From contig NZ_QXFO01000027.1 in assembly GCF_003584105.1 (NCBI RefSeq), positions 62,001-126,000 on the forward strand: a stretch of 64,000 nucleotides of DNA, in the 5' to 3' direction. Within the stretch, counting starts at the first letter, position 1, and every line of letters begins with the position of its first letter. Shown piece after piece: positions 61,850-64,000 of the stretch. The translations under genes and the position numbers were made by a program. Source of the DNA: Flagellimonas taeanensis. GTDB taxonomy: Bacteria > Bacteroidota > Bacteroidia > Flavobacteriales > Flavobacteriaceae. The notes beneath the pieces are model-generated. The model ran no database searches and had not been told where the DNA came from. It worked only from the letters and a program-made list of their open reading frames with translations.

Positions 61850-62887
61850 ATGGAAACATTTTTAGGATTGGATTATCCCACATGGTGGTTTTTGGTAGTT
61901 GGTGGTTTGTTCTCCGGATATGCCATCTTGGATGGTTTTGACTTTGGGGCGGGCGCTTGGCACCTCTTTCTAAAGAAAGAGCAAAGCCGTAGGATTGCCT
62001 TGAATGCAGTGGGACCCGTTTGGGATGGTAACGAGGTATGGCTGGTGATTGGCGGTGGGGCCCTTTTTGCAGGTTTTCCGCTGATGTATGCTACGCTGTT
62101 CTCCTCCCTTTATATCCCATTCATGTTGTTTTTGCTCTTTATCATCTTTAGGGCCATTTCCATCGAATTTAGGGGCAAGGAACCCATGTTGTGGTGGAGA
62201 AAGCTTTGGGACATTTGTTATAGCATCTCCAGTATCATGTTGGCCTTTTTGCTTGGGGTGGTGCTGGGGAATGTGCTTCAGGGTATTCCAATTGATGAAA
62301 ATTATCAATATAAAGGCGGTGTCCTTTTTGAATTTTTGAATCCCTACGCCCTGATGACCGGATTTACCACCTTGTCACTTTTTATGGCACATGGAGCCAT
62401 CTTTCTGCTGTTGAAGACAGAAGGCAGATTATTTGCCAAACTGACGAGATTGTTGAAAAGAGGAATGATCTTTTTTATGGTGAGTTTTTCCATTACCACG
62501 CTCTACACCTTGATCTACATTCCCCATCTTTCGGATGATTTCAAGAGCAATCCATCCCTTTTCGTGATTCCTTTGCTGACCTTTTTGAGCATTGCCAACG
62601 TGCCTCGATTGGCCGAACGGAGAAAATACAAATGGGCATTCCTGTTTTCATCATTGACCATTGCCTTTTTGTTGGTTTTGGTGGCGGTTGAATTATATCC
62701 CGTACTCCTTCGTTCCACTATCGATCCTAAATTCCATATCGATATTTACAATGCCGCTTCCTCTACCAAATCGTTACAGATCATGTTGACGATCGTGGCT
62801 ATCGGTACTCCTTTGGTGTTGTTCTACACCATTTTTGTGTACAAAACATTCTGGGGCAAGGTCAAGTTGGACGAGACCAGTTATTAG
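61850..62887 (+). CDS. cydB: Cytochrome bd quinol oxidase subunit II
   Basis: 345 residues, eight to nine helices, starting METFLGLDYPTWWFLVVGGL with the family motifs YAILDGFDFGAGAWH and GPVWDGNEVWLVIGGGALFA. It stabilises the haem-bearing subunit. A strong terminator follows, so no cydX gene is found downstream. Confidence 0.95.
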   Translation: METFLGLDYPTWWFLVVGGLFSGYAILDGFDFGAGAWHLFLKKEQSRRIALNAVGPVWDGNEVWLVIGGGALFAGFPLMYATLFSSLYIPFMLFLLFIIFRAISIEFRGKEPMLWWRKLWDICYSISSIMLAFLLGVVLGNVLQGIPIDENYQYKGGVLFEFLNPYALMTGFTTLSLFMAHGAIFLLLKTEGRLFAKLTRLLKRGMIFFMVSFSITTLYTLIYIPHLSDDFKSNPSLFVIPLLTFLSIANVPRLAERRKYKWAFLFSSLTIAFLLVLVAVELYPVLLRSTIDPKFHIDIYNAASSTKSLQIMLTIVAIGTPLVLFYTIFVYKTFWGKVKLDETSY

Positions 62888-62912
62888 TTGTTTTTATAGG
62901 TTTATACAGTTG

Positions 62913-62939
62913 AAAGGCACCCAATTGGGTGCCTTTTTT
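62913..62939 (+). terminator. Terminator of cydAB
   Basis: AAAGGCACCC-AATT-GGGTGCCTTT, 10-bp stem, followed by further T. Confidence 0.9.
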
Positions 62940-62943
62940 CTAT

Positions 62944-62987
62944 GTGACCTAAGTCACTTTATATCTGAAACCCTAATGGTAACTTTG
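62944..62987 (+). promoter_or_regulatory. Crp-type operator and -7 box of the flavoprotein gene
   Basis: GTGAC-CTAA-GTCAC (62944-62957), perfect, with the classical TGTGA-N6-TCAC form, is centred 29.5 bp before TAACTTTG (62980-62987). Confidence 0.75.
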
Positions 62988-63004
62988 GTGAAAATGATAT
63001 AAAA

Positions 63005-64000
63005 ATGTCCAAAATAGTTGTGCTGGGTGCTGGAATAGCGGGTCATGTGGCCGCATCGCATCTCAGAAGAAAGCTCACCAAAGAGCATGAAGTGGTGGTG
63101 GTTTCACCCAATAGTAACTACCAGTGGATTCCATCCAATATCTGGGTCGGGATCGGTAGGATGAAACCTAGGGATCTTATATTTCCGCTGGCCCCCCTGT
63201 ATGCCAAAAAACATATCGGCTATAAGCAGGCAAAAGCCATCAGTTTTTACCCCGAAGGTGATAAAGACGAGCAAACTCCCTATGTATTGGTAGAATATGT
63301 GGTTGGCGACAAAAAGGGAAAACAAGAGAAGGTCACGTATGATTACCTGATCAATGCAACAGGTCCAAAACTCAATTTTGAAGGGACCGAGGGACTTTCA
63401 CCAGGTAAGAACAAGGCACATTCCGTTTGTACCTATACCCACGCCCAAGAAGCTTGGGTGGCTCTGGAAGAGGTCATCAAACAGATGAAGCAGGGCAAAA
63501 AGGTCAAGATTCTGATCGGTACAGGTCATGCCAAGGCCACCTGCCAAGGTGCTGCTTTTGAATACATTTTGAATGTGGAACAAGAGCTTAGAAGACATAA
63601 GGTAAGGGATATGGCAGAAATCACCTGGATTTCCAATGAATACCAACTAGGGGATTTTGGGATGGATGGAATGCTGTTGAGCTACGGAAGCAATATCATG
63701 AAATCCAATGAAATGGTGGAAATGGTCTTTGAAGACCGTGGAATCCGTTGGATCTTGGGTGTCGGGGTCAACAAAGTGGAAGACGGTGTGGCCCATTACG
63801 AGACCCTTGATGGCGAGTACAAACAAGAAAGCTATGATTTCGCCATGTTGATCCCTTCCTTTTCCGGTCATGGATTTAAGGCTTATGATAAGAATGGTGG
63901 TGATATTACGGAGAAGCTTTTCAAAGGGTTTATGATTGTTGATGCCGATTATACACCCAAACCTTACGAGGAATGGACCGTTCAGGATTGGCCGGAAACC
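63005..64000 (+). CDS. Sulfide:quinone-reductase-like flavoprotein, cut by right edge
   Basis: 332 residues visible, open at the window end. MSKIVVLGAGIAGHVAASHL is the FAD-binding start; a second dinucleotide motif (ILIGTGHAKATCQGAAFEY) follows. Cysteines at KAHSVCTYTHAQ and KATCQGAA are candidates for the redox pair. Context (sulfur regulon) and fold favour sulfide:quinone oxidoreductase, producing persulfide for the dioxygenase upstream. A type II NADH dehydrogenase-like role is the alternative. Confidence 0.85.
   Translation, partial: MSKIVVLGAGIAGHVAASHLRRKLTKEHEVVVVSPNSNYQWIPSNIWVGIGRMKPRDLIFPLAPLYAKKHIGYKQAKAISFYPEGDKDEQTPYVLVEYVVGDKKGKQEKVTYDYLINATGPKLNFEGTEGLSPGKNKAHSVCTYTHAQEAWVALEEVIKQMKQGKKVKILIGTGHAKATCQGAAFEYILNVEQELRRHKVRDMAEITWISNEYQLGDFGMDGMLLSYGSNIMKSNEMVEMVFEDRGIRWILGVGVNKVEDGVAHYETLDGEYKQESYDFAMLIPSFSGHGFKAYDKNGGDITEKLFKGFMIVDADYTPKPYEEWTVQDWPET

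Noticed and set aside
62979-62992. A second Crp-type site, GTAAC-TTTG-GTGAA, before the flavoprotein gene
   Set aside because: It contains TAACTTTG, which is the -7 box at the right distance from the perfect site at 62944-62957; the resemblance is probably fortuitous.
1-64000. CRISPR arrays, rRNA genes, integrases, transposases, prophage genes
   Set aside because: Looked for and not seen: no regular short repeats with spacers, no rRNA-like stretches and no recombinase-like proteins among the reading frames.

Overview
The window reads as chromosome of a marine member of the Flavobacteriaceae (Bacteroidota), possibly close to Flagellimonas/Allomuricauda; the genus is an inference. Evidence: a SusC/SusD pair, Bacteroidota -7 boxes (TANNTTTG) in front of many genes, Flavobacteria-typical families (DUF4097 pairs with an ECF sigma and anti-sigma, DUF4421, DUF5690, TIGR03364), a carotenoid cyclase, FeoAB with a small Cys-rich protein, and a LytS/LytTR pair. 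No phage, insertion sequence, CRISPR array or rRNA operon was seen; there is one tRNA (Asn).

Layout. 1-2.7 kb: a TetR repressor with a clear operator/promoter in front of a TolC-type efflux gene cut by the left edge, then an ECF sigma and a small membrane protein. 3-7.6 kb: polyprenyl synthetase and lycopene cyclase (convergent), then myo-inositol oxygenase with a sodium:solute symporter. 7.7-17.6 kb: metals. A TonB receptor is divergent from a DtxR-type regulator and a ZIP transporter; beside them is a CzcB/CzcA system whose RND pump is fused to a complete outer-membrane factor, led by a His-rich secreted protein. 17.7-26.7 kb: small conserved proteins, an ECF sigma/HEAT-repeat anti-sigma/DUF4097 operon disturbed at its 3' end by a partial duplication and an extra lipoprotein gene, feoAB, and an SCO1 protein. 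26.9-32.6 kb: rseP, tRNA-Asn followed by a partial copy of its own 3' end, an AT-rich FnIII-like lipoprotein, two 5'-truncated gene remnants facing apart, a PepSY-type membrane protein and YceI.

34.8-52.5 kb is the most interesting accessory block. It looks like a phosphonate (aminoethylphosphonate-type) scavenging locus built like a polysaccharide utilisation locus: SusC/SusD, a secreted PA14-tailed alkaline-phosphatase-superfamily hydrolase, a secreted metallo-beta-lactamase-fold protein, a PbfA-like PLP ammonia-lyase, a purple-acid-phosphatase-like enzyme and a second alkaline-phosphatase-fold enzyme form one tight operon. Across an XRE-cupin regulator lies a second operon: an organophosphate-antiporter-like membrane protein (DUF5690), a TIGR03364 FAD oxidoreductase and a PhnX-like HAD hydrolase. 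No PhnW transaminase is visible, so phosphonoacetaldehyde would be made by the oxidoreductase and/or PbfA.

52.6-64 kb is a coherent sulfur-oxidation and respiration regulon. A Crp/Fnr regulator with three cysteines in its sensor barrel is followed by SulP, a persulfide dioxygenase-rhodanese, a rhodanese, a sulfite dehydrogenase with cytochrome c, a DUF2892 protein, a 42-residue membrane protein, cytochrome bd (cydAB) and a sulfide:quinone-reductase-like flavoprotein cut by the right edge. Six transcription starts carry the same 14-bp operator, GTRAC-N4-GTYAC, centred 29.5 bp (once 30.5) upstream of a TANNTTTG-like box, which is the class II activator position. One site serves two divergent promoters.
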